Assembly (NCBI RefSeq): GCF_946222605.1
Contig: NZ_CAMIIE010000018.1
Location: forward strand, 1-64,000
DNA: 64,000 nucleotides
Reading direction: 5' to 3'
From: an uncultured Acidocella sp.
Lineage (GTDB): Bacteria > Pseudomonadota > Alphaproteobacteria > Acetobacterales > Acetobacteraceae
Of this stretch, positions 52,439-60,352 are shown piece after piece. A program made the position numbers and the translations under genes. A model generated the notes under the pieces. The model searched no databases and was not told the origin of the DNA. It saw only the letters and a list, made by a program, of their open reading frames with translations. Positions within the stretch are counted from its first letter, which is position 1; every line of letters begins with the position of its first letter.

Positions 52439-53665
52439 TCAGCTCTGGACGATCGGGTTGAAGATGTTGTTCCACTTCATGTAGTCGGCATAATTCTTGA
52501 ACGCGTAATATTCATGCACGCGCGCCAGCTCCGATTGCGGCGGGAACACCAGCGGCGAATTCGCCACCGCCGGGTCCTTGATGACGTTCAGGATGTAATC
52601 CTTCGCCGCCGGAACCGGGCAGATATAGTTCACATAATCCTCGACCATGCCGGCCACTTCCGGCGTGTAGTAATAGTTCATCCATTCCAGCGCCGAGAGC
52701 GGGTTCTTGGCACCGACCGGGATGCACATATTATCGTGCCAGATCACCGCGCCCTGCTTCGGCACGACGAATTTCAGATCCTTATAGCCCTTGGAATTGG
52801 CCTGATAGATATCGCCGGACCAGGCCATGGTGATCCAGATATCGCCATTCTCCAGCGCGTTGATGTAGCTCTGGTCGTAATATTGGCGCACCAGCCCCTT
52901 GGCCTTCTGCGCCTTCAGCGTCGCCGCCGCCTTTTCCCATTCCGCCGGGGTCGAGGTGGTCGGGTTGATGCCCAGCTTCAGCAGGCCGGCACAGCCCAGC
53001 TCCTGCACGTCGGAGAACATGCCGACATGCCCGGCGAAGGCCGGATCCCAGAGATCCTCATAGCTGGTGATCTCGCGCTTGGTCATTTTCGGGTTATAGG
53101 CGATGCCGGTCAGGCCGGACTGCCACACCATCGTATGTTTGTTGCCCGGATCGTAAGGCGGGTTCTTCACGCTGGGGGCCGCGTATTTATCGAAATTCGG
53201 CACTTTCTCGCGCCAGATCGGCACCAGGAATTTCTGCATCAGCAGTTCGGTGAGGTACCAGCCATCGGTCATCACGATCATGTCGTACCCGCTCGGCTGG
53301 CCGGATTTCAGCACCGGGGCGATCTGCGCGTAGAACGGCGCATCTTCCTGGATCACCTCTTTATAAGTGACATTGATCCCGGTCTGCTTCTCGAACGCGT
53401 CGATCGAGGGGCGATCCTTGCCGTCGGTCGAGGTGTCGATATAGAGCGGCCAGTTGGCGAAGACGAACTCCTTGGTCGGTTTCTGGCTGGCCCACCAGGC
53501 TTTCCAGTCCTTCACCGTCTCGGCGCGGGCGAGCTGCGGGGCCAGGGCCGCCATCATCGCCGCACCGGCGCCACGCATGAAATTCTGCCGGCTCAGCCGC
53601 GGCTGCGTCATGCCGCGATAGAAGGCCTGCATCGATTGATCGCCGCTTTGATCGTCTTGGCTCAT
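52439..53665 (-). CDS. Periplasmic polyamine-binding protein (PotF/PotD type)
   Basis: A 408-residue extracellular solute-binding protein. The start MSQDDQ leads to an export signal with SRQNFMRGAGAAMMAAL and a signal cleavage near ARAETV; SRQNF resembles a twin-arginine signal with one arginine replaced by glutamine. The mature protein has FVFANWPLYIDTSTDGKDRP, GYDMIVMTDGWYLTELLM, KHTMVWQSGLTGIAYNP and VPAAKDYILNVIKDP, matching spermidine/putrescine-binding proteins. AAGGAG lies before ATG 53665. Repeat copy C separates it from potA upstream. Confidence 0.9.
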   Translation of the reverse strand: MSQDDQSGDQSMQAFYRGMTQPRLSRQNFMRGAGAAMMAALAPQLARAETVKDWKAWWASQKPTKEFVFANWPLYIDTSTDGKDRPSIDAFEKQTGINVTYKEVIQEDAPFYAQIAPVLKSGQPSGYDMIVMTDGWYLTELLMQKFLVPIWREKVPNFDKYAAPSVKNPPYDPGNKHTMVWQSGLTGIAYNPKMTKREITSYEDLWDPAFAGHVGMFSDVQELGCAGLLKLGINPTTSTPAEWEKAAATLKAQKAKGLVRQYYDQSYINALENGDIWITMAWSGDIYQANSKGYKDLKFVVPKQGAVIWHDNMCIPVGAKNPLSALEWMNYYYTPEVAGMVEDYVNYICPVPAAKDYILNVIKDPAVANSPLVFPPQSELARVHEYYAFKNYADYMKWNNIFNPIVQS

Positions 53666-53688
53666 GCTACTCTCCTTCAGGTTGGATT

Positions 53689-53791
53689 TAGAGCATCAAG
53701 CTTTAGCTTGATGCTCTAAATTTTGTTTTAGCGCGCAATTTCATGTGTTTATTTTGACGCTGGCGCGTCAACCTAAACACATATTGCTCTA
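53689..53791. repeat. Dispersed double-hairpin repeat, copy C (between potA and the binding-protein gene)
   Basis: A 103-bp element in the same orientation as copy A. Hairpin 1 is TAGAGCATCAAGC, loop TTTA, GCTTGATGCTCTA. Hairpin 2 has GCAAT, ATGTGTTTA and TTGACGC paired with GCGTCAA, TAAACACAT and ATTGC. It is nearly identical to the reverse complement of copy D. The potA stop codon (TAG, 53789-53791) is the last triplet. It sits inside an operon, so potA transcripts must cross it to reach the binding-protein gene. Confidence 0.9.
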
Positions 53792-54898
53792 AGTGCCGGT
53801 GACCGCGAATGTGTGGGCCGGATTCCAGGTCAGACGGACGGCGCTGCCGGGGGGAATATCCTCCTGGCGGCCGGAATTCTGGGCATAGACGCTGAGCGCC
53901 CGCCCGGTCTTGCTCTCCATTTCATATTGCCGGCTGACCCCGAGATAGACCGAAACGCCGGCAATCGCCTCGATCTCGTTCCACCCCTCGGGGCGCGGCT
54001 CGCCGGGCTGCAGAACATGGAATTTCTCCGGCCTGACGCCGATTTTCACCTTGTCCCCTTCGATCCGCGCCAGCACCGCGCGCGGCACGGTGATGATCGC
54101 GCCATCCTCCAGCGTCACCTGCGCCTGCGCCCCGTTCTGGGCGGTGATGCTGCCGGGCAGCAGATTGGAGGCGCCGAGGAAGGAGGCGACGAATTCCGTC
54201 GCGGGATGGTCATAGACATCGGCCGGCGTGCCGACCTGTTCGATCCGCCCCTTGGACATCACCGCCAGCCGGTCGGACATCGCCATCGCCTCTTCCTGGT
54301 CATGGGTGACGAACAGGAAGGTGATGCCCACCTCGCTCTGGATGCGCTTGAGCTCGATCTGCATCTGTTTGCGCAGCTTCAGATCCAGCGCGCCGAGCGG
54401 CTCGTCCAGCAGCAGCAGTTTCGGCTTGTTGACCAGCGCGCGGGCCAGGGCGACGCGTTGCGCTTGGCCGCCGGAAAGCTGGCCGGGCTTGCGCTTGGCG
54501 AAGCCGGCGAGATCGACCAGCTCTAGCATTTCGCTGGTGCGCTGTGTCACCTCGTCGCTCTTCACCCCCTTGCGGCGCAGCCCGAAGGCGACATTTTCGA
54601 AAATCGTCAGATGCGGGAACAGCGCATAGGATTGGAACACGGTGTTCACGTCGCGCTTGTAAGAAGGCTGCCGGCTGACATCCTCGCCATCGAGATAGAT
54701 CGCCCCGGCGCTCGGCGTCTCAAAACCGCCGATCATCGACAAGGTCGTCGATTTGCCGCAGCCCGACGGCCCGAGAAGCGAGAAAAACTCGCCCCCTTCG
54801 ATGGTCAGGGAGATATTATCGACAGCCGTCCAGCCGCCAAATTGCTTGATGACATTTTCCAGCCTGACATCATGGCGGGTCGATGGCGCGGGGATCAT
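53789..54898 (-). CDS. potA: Polyamine-type ABC transporter ATP-binding protein (PotA/PotG)
   Basis: A 369-residue ATPase: Walker A LLGPSGCGKSTTLSM, Q-loop VFQSYALFPHLTIFENVAFG, signature LSGGQAQRVALARALVNKP, Walker B LLLLDEPLGALDLKLRKQ and switch His FVTHDQEEAMAMSDRLAVM. A C-terminal TOBE domain (about 270-365) is typical of the PotA/MalK group. It energises the two permeases. It is the first gene on this strand, so the promoter should lie in the roughly 500-bp region upstream. Its stop codon lies in repeat copy C. Confidence 0.93.
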   Translation of the reverse strand: MIPAPSTRHDVRLENVIKQFGGWTAVDNISLTIEGGEFFSLLGPSGCGKSTTLSMIGGFETPSAGAIYLDGEDVSRQPSYKRDVNTVFQSYALFPHLTIFENVAFGLRRKGVKSDEVTQRTSEMLELVDLAGFAKRKPGQLSGGQAQRVALARALVNKPKLLLLDEPLGALDLKLRKQMQIELKRIQSEVGITFLFVTHDQEEAMAMSDRLAVMSKGRIEQVGTPADVYDHPATEFVASFLGASNLLPGSITAQNGAQAQVTLEDGAIITVPRAVLARIEGDKVKIGVRPEKFHVLQPGEPRPEGWNEIEAIAGVSVYLGVSRQYEMESKTGRALSVYAQNSGRQEDIPPGSAVRLTWNPAHTFAVTGT

Positions 54899-55439
54899 GC
54901 GAAGGCTCCGGCGAGGGGGGCGGTGATGGGCGACACATCGCCTGATGGATTAAGCGGCTGGGAGATGCCGGAGCGCTGAAAAAACAGGCGCTTTTCTAAG
55001 TCTCGGGACATCGCGGCGGGCGGCGCCCAGCCGAGCATTCCGCCGTCAGCGGCAAGGCTTTCAGCCAGACCTGTAAAGCGGCCTCGTCGATTACGCTTCA
55101 AACCGGCAACCCTTTCGCTGGATTTTTGGCTATTGCATTGAATGGTTTCACAATTTCTCGCCTTTTACAATCAATGCCGCGCCTTGAAGGCGTCTGTTAG
55201 CCCCGCCATCCGGATCACATTCAAGCGCTTCAAGCCCAGCCTCGTCATAACAGCTCCTTCAGATTGTTAAGCAAGGCGCGGGCCAAGCGAGGCATCGCAC
55301 TCTAGTCAGCTTCAATCGGCGCGCATTTGACCGTGGAGCACAGGCGCCAGGCCAGCGCGCATCCTGGCGCGCGCTGCGCAGGCGGAACGAACGGGGCGAT
55401 CAGGTGACGGCAAGATGGCTCTGGGCTATTCAGCTTGTA
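54899..55439. other. Intergenic leader upstream of potA
   Basis: About 540 bp between potA and the Pro/Gln-rich lipoprotein gene, which are divergent. An AT-richer part lies at about 55120-55180 and is a candidate promoter area for potA. A minus-strand open frame from TTG 55101 ends in an ATGA overlap with potA, encoding 68 residues with no recognisable family (a possible leader gene or untranslated leader). A small hairpin is at about 55183-55195. No clear sigma-54 site, operator or riboswitch was recognised. Confidence 0.3.
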
Positions 55440-55901
55440 ATGATGATGCCTGCTTTCAGATTACGCGACCTGGTGCTCGGCGTTTGTCTCGTGGGAATGC
55501 TGTCCGGCTGCGCGGTGAAGCCCGCGCGGCAGGCGCAGCCTTCCCCGGCGATGGACACCATCACCATGACGCCGTCCGAGGTGGCGCATGTCAAGCAGGC
55601 CGCCTATGATGAAGGGTTCGAGGCGGGCCGGCGCTATGAACGCAAACACCCGCAACCCCAGCCTGCGTCCGCGGCCGCCCAGCCGGACCAGCCGGACCAG
55701 TCGGATCAAGCGGCGGATCTCACCGCCAGTCTGCCGCCGGCCCCGGCCCCCGCGGAGGATCAGGCACAGGCTCAGCCGCCGCCGCCAAGCTCTGTAACCT
55801 GCCCCCCGACGCAAACCGCCCCCACCTTGGCGCCGATTCCGCCGCTGCCGCCCACGGCCGGGTACACCTCCTCCGGCCCGGCGAAACCGCTCTCGCCTTG
55901 A
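55440..55901 (+). CDS. Small Pro/Gln/Ala-rich lipoprotein, function unknown
   Basis: About 153 residues. ATG 55440 gives a clean lipoprotein signal (FRLRDLVLGVCLVGMLSGC, lipobox LSGC), while an in-frame GTG at 55404 would add 12 residues. The only ordered-looking part is a short charged helix (VAHVKQAAYDEGFEAGRRYE); the rest is low-complexity Pro, Gln, Ala and Asp. No domain is recognised. It resembles envelope spacer or scaffolding lipoproteins. Followed by uup with a gap of about 40 bp; no terminator is seen between. Confidence 0.7.
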   Translation: MMMPAFRLRDLVLGVCLVGMLSGCAVKPARQAQPSPAMDTITMTPSEVAHVKQAAYDEGFEAGRRYERKHPQPQPASAAAQPDQPDQSDQAADLTASLPPAPAPAEDQAQAQPPPPSSVTCPPTQTAPTLAPIPPLPPTAGYTSSGPAKPLSP

Positions 55902-55943
55902 GCCCGGCTTGAACCTGGGCAGCGCATGCGCCAAACAGCGCGC

Positions 55944-57740
55944 ATGGCGCCTCCCTTGCTTCTGCTCACCGATATTTCCATCACCCTCGGCTCCGTGCCG
56001 CTTTTACAGGGGGCGGGCCTGTCCGTTGGCGCCGGGGAGCGCATCTGCCTGGTCGGGCGCAACGGCTCCGGCAAATCCACGTTGCTGAAAATCGCCTCCG
56101 GCGAGGTGGCGCTCGATTCCGGCACGCGCTTTCTGCAGCCGGGGACAACCATGCGCTATCTCCCCCAGGAGCCGGACCTCTCGGCGTATCAGAGCGTCAT
56201 GGATTATGTCCTGGCCGGGTTGGGCCCGAATGACGATGAATATCGCGTCCGCTATCTGCTGGGCGAGCTCGGGCTCAGCGGCGATGAGGCGCCGGCGCGT
56301 CTCTCCGGCGGTGAGGCCCGCCGCGCCGCGCTGGCCCGCACCCTGGCCCCCGCGCCGGATCTGCTGCTGCTGGATGAGCCGACCAACCATCTCGATCTGC
56401 CGGCGATCGAATGGCTGGAGGGCGAGCTGAAATCCCTCTCCAGCGGGCTGGTGCTGATCTCGCATGACCGGCGCTTCCTGGAAAATCTCTCGCGTTCGAT
56501 GGTCTGGCTGGATCGCGGCCAGACCCGGCGGCTGGATCGCAGCTTCGCCCATTTCGAGGCCTGGCGCGACGAGGTGCTGGAGCAGGAGGAGCAGGAATTC
56601 CACAAGCTCGGCCGCAAGATCGCGCGGGAGGAAGATTGGCTGCGCTACGGCGTCACCGCGCGGCGCAAGCGCAATGTCAAGCGCCTCGCCGGGCTGCACA
56701 GCCTGCGCGCCGAGCGGCGCAATTTCACCCATAAGCTCGGCACCGCGAAGCTGGCGAGCCTGGATGCCGCGACTTCGGGCAAGATCGTCGTCGATGCCGA
56801 TGCGATCTCCAAAAGCTTCGGCGCCCGCCAGATCGTGCGCGATCTCACCTTCCGCGTCTTGCGCGGCGACCGGCTCGGCATTGTCGGGCCGAACGGGGCC
56901 GGCAAATCGACCCTGCTCAAGCTCATTCTGGGCCAGCTGGCACCTGATGACGGGGCGGTGAAGCTGGGCACGGCGCTGGAGGTGGTGACCCTCGACCAGC
57001 AGCGCGCGACGCTGAACCCCAACGCCTCGCTGGCCGATACGCTGACCGGCGGCAATAGCGACCAGGTGGTGGTCGGCGGCCAGGCCCGGCACGTGATCGG
57101 CTATATGAAGGATTTCCTGTTCAAGCCCGAACAGGCCCGCACCCCCGTCGGCACGCTCTCCGGCGGCGAGCGCGGGCGGCTGCTGCTGGCGCTGGCGCTG
57201 ACCAAGCCCTCCAACCTGCTGGTGCTGGACGAGCCGACCAACGATCTCGACCTGGAAACGCTCGATCTGCTGCAGGAGATGCTGGGCGAATATCCCGGCA
57301 CCGTCATCGTCGTCTCGCATGACCGTGATTTCCTCGACCGCGTCTGCACCTCGGTGCTGATGTCCGAAGGGCAGGGGCGCTGGCTGGAATATGCCGGCGG
57401 CTATGCGGATATGCTGGCCCAGCGCGGTGCCGGCGTGGAAGCCGTCAAGGCCGAAAAGCTGGAAAAGAAACAAGCCGCCAAACCGGCCCCCGCCGCCCCC
57501 GCCCCCGCGAAGTCGAAAATCTCCTTCAAGGAGCAGCATGAGCTGAAGCAGCTCACCGCCGACATCGCCAAGCTGCAGGCGCAAATGGTCAAGGTCAACG
57601 AAACCTTGGCCAAGCCGGACCTCTACATCAAAGACCCGAAAACCTTCGCCACCGCCAGCGCCGCCTTGGCGGATCTGCATGCGAAACTGGAAACAGCAGA
57701 AGAACGTTGGCTGGAGCTGGAGATGCTCAAGGAGGGCTAG
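55944..57740 (+). CDS. uup: ABC-F family ATPase, Uup type
   Basis: A protein of about 598 residues with two ABC domains and no membrane segment. Domain 1: Walker A VGRNGSGKSTLLKIA, signature RLSGGEARRAALART, Walker B LLLLDEPTNHLDLP. Domain 2: GIVGPNGAGKSTLLKL, TLSGGERGRLLLALAL, LVLDEPTNDLDLETL. The C-terminal domain (about 510-598) is a coiled coil typical of Uup, ISFKEQHELKQLTADIAKLQ and on. ABC-F proteins act at the ribosome; Uup also binds branched DNA. ATG 55944 is used; ATG 55926 is an alternative adding six residues. Its TAG stop is the first triplet of repeat copy D. Confidence 0.92.
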   Translation: MAPPLLLLTDISITLGSVPLLQGAGLSVGAGERICLVGRNGSGKSTLLKIASGEVALDSGTRFLQPGTTMRYLPQEPDLSAYQSVMDYVLAGLGPNDDEYRVRYLLGELGLSGDEAPARLSGGEARRAALARTLAPAPDLLLLDEPTNHLDLPAIEWLEGELKSLSSGLVLISHDRRFLENLSRSMVWLDRGQTRRLDRSFAHFEAWRDEVLEQEEQEFHKLGRKIAREEDWLRYGVTARRKRNVKRLAGLHSLRAERRNFTHKLGTAKLASLDAATSGKIVVDADAISKSFGARQIVRDLTFRVLRGDRLGIVGPNGAGKSTLLKLILGQLAPDDGAVKLGTALEVVTLDQQRATLNPNASLADTLTGGNSDQVVVGGQARHVIGYMKDFLFKPEQARTPVGTLSGGERGRLLLALALTKPSNLLVLDEPTNDLDLETLDLLQEMLGEYPGTVIVVSHDRDFLDRVCTSVLMSEGQGRWLEYAGGYADMLAQRGAGVEAVKAEKLEKKQAAKPAPAAPAPAKSKISFKEQHELKQLTADIAKLQAQMVKVNETLAKPDLYIKDPKTFATASAALADLHAKLETAEERWLELEMLKEG

Positions 57741-57841
57741 AGCAATATGTGTTGAGGTTGACGCGCCAGCGTCAAAATAAACACATGAAATTGCTCGCTA
57801 AAACGAAATTTAGAGCATCAAGCTAAAAGCTTGATGCTCTA
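57738..57841. repeat. Dispersed double-hairpin repeat, copy D (inverted)
   Basis: A 104-bp element running opposite to A and C. Read in reverse complement it differs from copy C at only about four or five positions. It provides the stop of uup at its left edge (57738-57740). On the minus strand, the glycosyltransferase frame continues into the repeat, so its last five codons and its stop (57823-57825) are repeat-encoded. Confidence 0.9.
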
Positions 57842-58989
57842 GCGGGCGCCCAGGCGCTGCGCCCGGTCCGTTCCTCAAATGCCGCACAGAGCGCGCTGTC
57901 CTGGCGCAACTGCGCGGTATAGTCTTCAAAATCTTTCCGAATATCGCGTTCCAGCGCTGCAAAATACGGGTCAGCCTGGAAGCGGGCCAGATGCGCCTTG
58001 GTCTTGGCCAGAACCTGCTCAGGCCATGGATGCCATGTCTCAGGTGAGGGCGCCTGGCTCCAGGTAAAATAGGTCTCCAAAGCCCGGGCATGCGGCGTGC
58101 CGATCAGCTCCAACGCCTCCCCCCGGCGCTTCTTCACCATGAACTCGGCAAAGGAGCGCGCCCAGAAATGCTCCACGCATCCGCCTGCATATGTTTTGCC
58201 TTGCAAATGCCAGTTATGGCCTTTCTCAATCGGGGCGAAGGCCGTGTCATAGAGCGGGCGGGCAGGCTCGAATTCCGGAAAATGAATCTGGTGCAGCGAG
58301 GCAATTTGCCCCGTCCGCGTCACGGATTTTACCAGGCTGTGCGGCGTCGCATACTGATATTGCTCCGCCAGAAGCCCGGGGGCGCGGGTAAAATCCTGCT
58401 CCCAAAGCCGCCAATGCCACGGCCACAGCACCGCCCCTGCCTCCTGCGGCACTGCCTCCAGAAACGGCGTCATATGATGCCCGAATTGCGGCCCCGGCAT
58501 CAGATATTCATCGCTGTCCAGCACCGCGATCCATTCATAGAGCCGCAATTCGGGCTGCAGAAACAGCGCATGGTGATAATTCCTCACCTGCACATCCACG
58601 CCCGGCGCCTTATGAGAAATCGCCAGCGTCACCGGCGCGTGCTGCGCGAACCAGCGCAGCAGGCTCTCGGTGCGGTCGTGATTATCATTGGTGTAGATAA
58701 AGAATTTCTCGACACCGACAGCCAGATGATGGGCAATCCATTCCGGCAGAATCAGCGCATCATTGCTGGTGGAGAGCAGCGCCGCCAATTTGCGCCGGGG
58801 CTTGATCGCCTGCAGCGCCGCCACCGCCTGCTTTTGCGCCTCACTCCAATCGGCAGGCCCACGCTGCAAGGACAGCGGATCGAATTCCGGCCCCAAACGC
58901 TGCGGCGGCCCGAACACATCATCGCTCCAATCCGGCGAGCGAAGACGTCTGATGAGGGTGTGAAAGGCCGCGTCCATCGCCGTCATCAC
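57823..58989 (-). CDS. Glycosyltransferase, family 2/92-like
   Basis: A 388-residue soluble protein of the glycosyltransferase 2/92-like group: AALLSTSNDALILPEWIAHH at the start of the fold, FIYTNDNHDRTESLL, and the metal/donor motif IAVLDSDEYLMPG (Asp-Ser-Asp). An ordered C-terminal region (about 250-375) carries WHLQGKTYAGGCVEHFWARS. Acceptor unknown; a cell-surface polysaccharide or protein is plausible. It begins 16 bp after der on the same strand. The last residues (RASSF) come from repeat copy D, suggesting its natural stop was replaced. ATG 58989 or 58986 are equivalent starts. Confidence 0.83.
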   Translation of the reverse strand: MMTAMDAAFHTLIRRLRSPDWSDDVFGPPQRLGPEFDPLSLQRGPADWSEAQKQAVAALQAIKPRRKLAALLSTSNDALILPEWIAHHLAVGVEKFFIYTNDNHDRTESLLRWFAQHAPVTLAISHKAPGVDVQVRNYHHALFLQPELRLYEWIAVLDSDEYLMPGPQFGHHMTPFLEAVPQEAGAVLWPWHWRLWEQDFTRAPGLLAEQYQYATPHSLVKSVTRTGQIASLHQIHFPEFEPARPLYDTAFAPIEKGHNWHLQGKTYAGGCVEHFWARSFAEFMVKKRRGEALELIGTPHARALETYFTWSQAPSPETWHPWPEQVLAKTKAHLARFQADPYFAALERDIRKDFEDYTAQLRQDSALCAAFEERTGRSAWAPARASSF

Positions 58990-59005
58990 GCCCTCATCGT
59001 CGCAA

Positions 59006-60352
59006 TCAGTCCTTGCCCTCGAACGGATTCTTGGTGCCGCGCAGATAGATGCGGATCGGCACGCCCGGCATCTCGAACACCTCGCGCAGGCTGTTCACCA
59101 GATAGCGCTGATAGGTCTCCGGCACCTGCTCGGCGCGGGTGCCGAACAGCGCGAAGGTCGGCGGCCGCGCCTTGATCTGGGTGATATAGCGCAGCTTCAG
59201 CCGGCGCCCATCCACCAGCGGCGGCGGAAACCGCTCCAGGGCCGATTCGAACCAGCGATTGAGCTGGCTGGTCGGAAAGCGCGTGTTCCATTTCTCGTAG
59301 GTGTCGCGGATCGCGGGGAAGAGCTTCTTGACCCCCTCGCCGGTCTCCGCCGAGAGCGGCACCACGGTGATGCCCTTCATCTGGCTCAGCGAGATCGAGA
59401 TGCGGTCCAACGCCGCCTTCTTCGCCTCCGGCCGGTCCTCCACCGCGTCCCATTTGGTCAGCGCGATCACGCAGGCGCGTCCCTCGCGCTCGATCAGCCG
59501 GGCGATCTGCAGATCCTGCTCCTGCACCCCCTGCACCGCGTCGATCGCCAGCACCGCCATCTCGGCCCGCTTCAGCGCCTCAATCGAGGAGGAGGTGGAC
59601 ATTTTCTCCAACCCCTCATCCACCTTGGCGCGCTTGCGCAGGCCGGCCGTGTCCACCACCCGGTAGAGCTTGCCATCCGGCCCCTCGAAATCGGCGGAGA
59701 CGGCATCGCGGGTCAGGCCGGGTTCCGGCCCGGTGATCATCCGCTCCTCGCCGAGCAGATAATTCAGCAGCGTCGATTTGCCGGCATTCGGGCGCCCGAC
59801 AATGGCCAGATGCAGCGGCAATTCCTCGCCATCCTCGCCCAGCGCCTGCGGCTCGGGCAGGCGCGCGGCGATCTCGCTCATCAGGTCGTAAATGCCCTCA
59901 TTATGCTCGGCCGAAACCGCCACCGGCTCGCCAAAGCCCAGCTCATAGGCCTCCATCGCATTTGCAATGCCGCCCTTGCCCTCGGCCTTGTTGGCGATCA
60001 CCAGCACCGGCCGGTCCTTGCGGCGCAGCCAGGTGCCGAAATGCCGATCCTCGGGGATCAGCCCGGCCTTGGCGTCGAACACGAACAGCACCAGATCGGC
60101 CTGATCCACCGCGGTGGAGGTGGAGGCGCGCATGCGCCCCGGCAGCGTGTCCGGCGGCGCTTCCTCCAGCCCGGCCGTATCCACCATCACCACCTTGCGG
60201 CCATCCAACTCGCACACCGCTTCCTTGCGGTCGCGGGTCACGCCGGGGGTGTCGGCCACCAGCGCCAGCCGGCTGCCGACCAGACGGTTGAACAAGGTCG
60301 ATTTGCCGACATTCGGCCGCCCGGCAATGACGATTCGCGGCAGCTCAGCCAT
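59006..60352 (-). CDS. der: Ribosome-associated GTPase Der (EngA)
   Basis: A 448-residue double GTPase needed for 50S subunit assembly. G domain 1: AGRPNVGKSTLFNRL (11-25), DTAGLEEAPPD and ANKAEG. G domain 2: VGRPNAGKSTLLNYLLG, VDTAGLRKRAKVDEGLE and LTKWDAVEDRP. The C-terminal KH-like domain follows (NRWFESALERFPPPLVDGRR, and RGTKNPFEG at the end). Overlaps bamB by 8 bp. Full length. Confidence 0.97.
   Translation of the reverse strand: MAELPRIVIAGRPNVGKSTLFNRLVGSRLALVADTPGVTRDRKEAVCELDGRKVVMVDTAGLEEAPPDTLPGRMRASTSTAVDQADLVLFVFDAKAGLIPEDRHFGTWLRRKDRPVLVIANKAEGKGGIANAMEAYELGFGEPVAVSAEHNEGIYDLMSEIAARLPEPQALGEDGEELPLHLAIVGRPNAGKSTLLNYLLGEERMITGPEPGLTRDAVSADFEGPDGKLYRVVDTAGLRKRAKVDEGLEKMSTSSSIEALKRAEMAVLAIDAVQGVQEQDLQIARLIEREGRACVIALTKWDAVEDRPEAKKAALDRISISLSQMKGITVVPLSAETGEGVKKLFPAIRDTYEKWNTRFPTSQLNRWFESALERFPPPLVDGRRLKLRYITQIKARPPTFALFGTRAEQVPETYQRYLVNSLREVFEMPGVPIRIYLRGTKNPFEGKD

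Noticed and set aside
54899..55439. Sigma-54 promoter for the polyamine operon
   Set aside because: GG and GC pairs were checked on the potA strand and none had the required 10-bp spacing in a good context.
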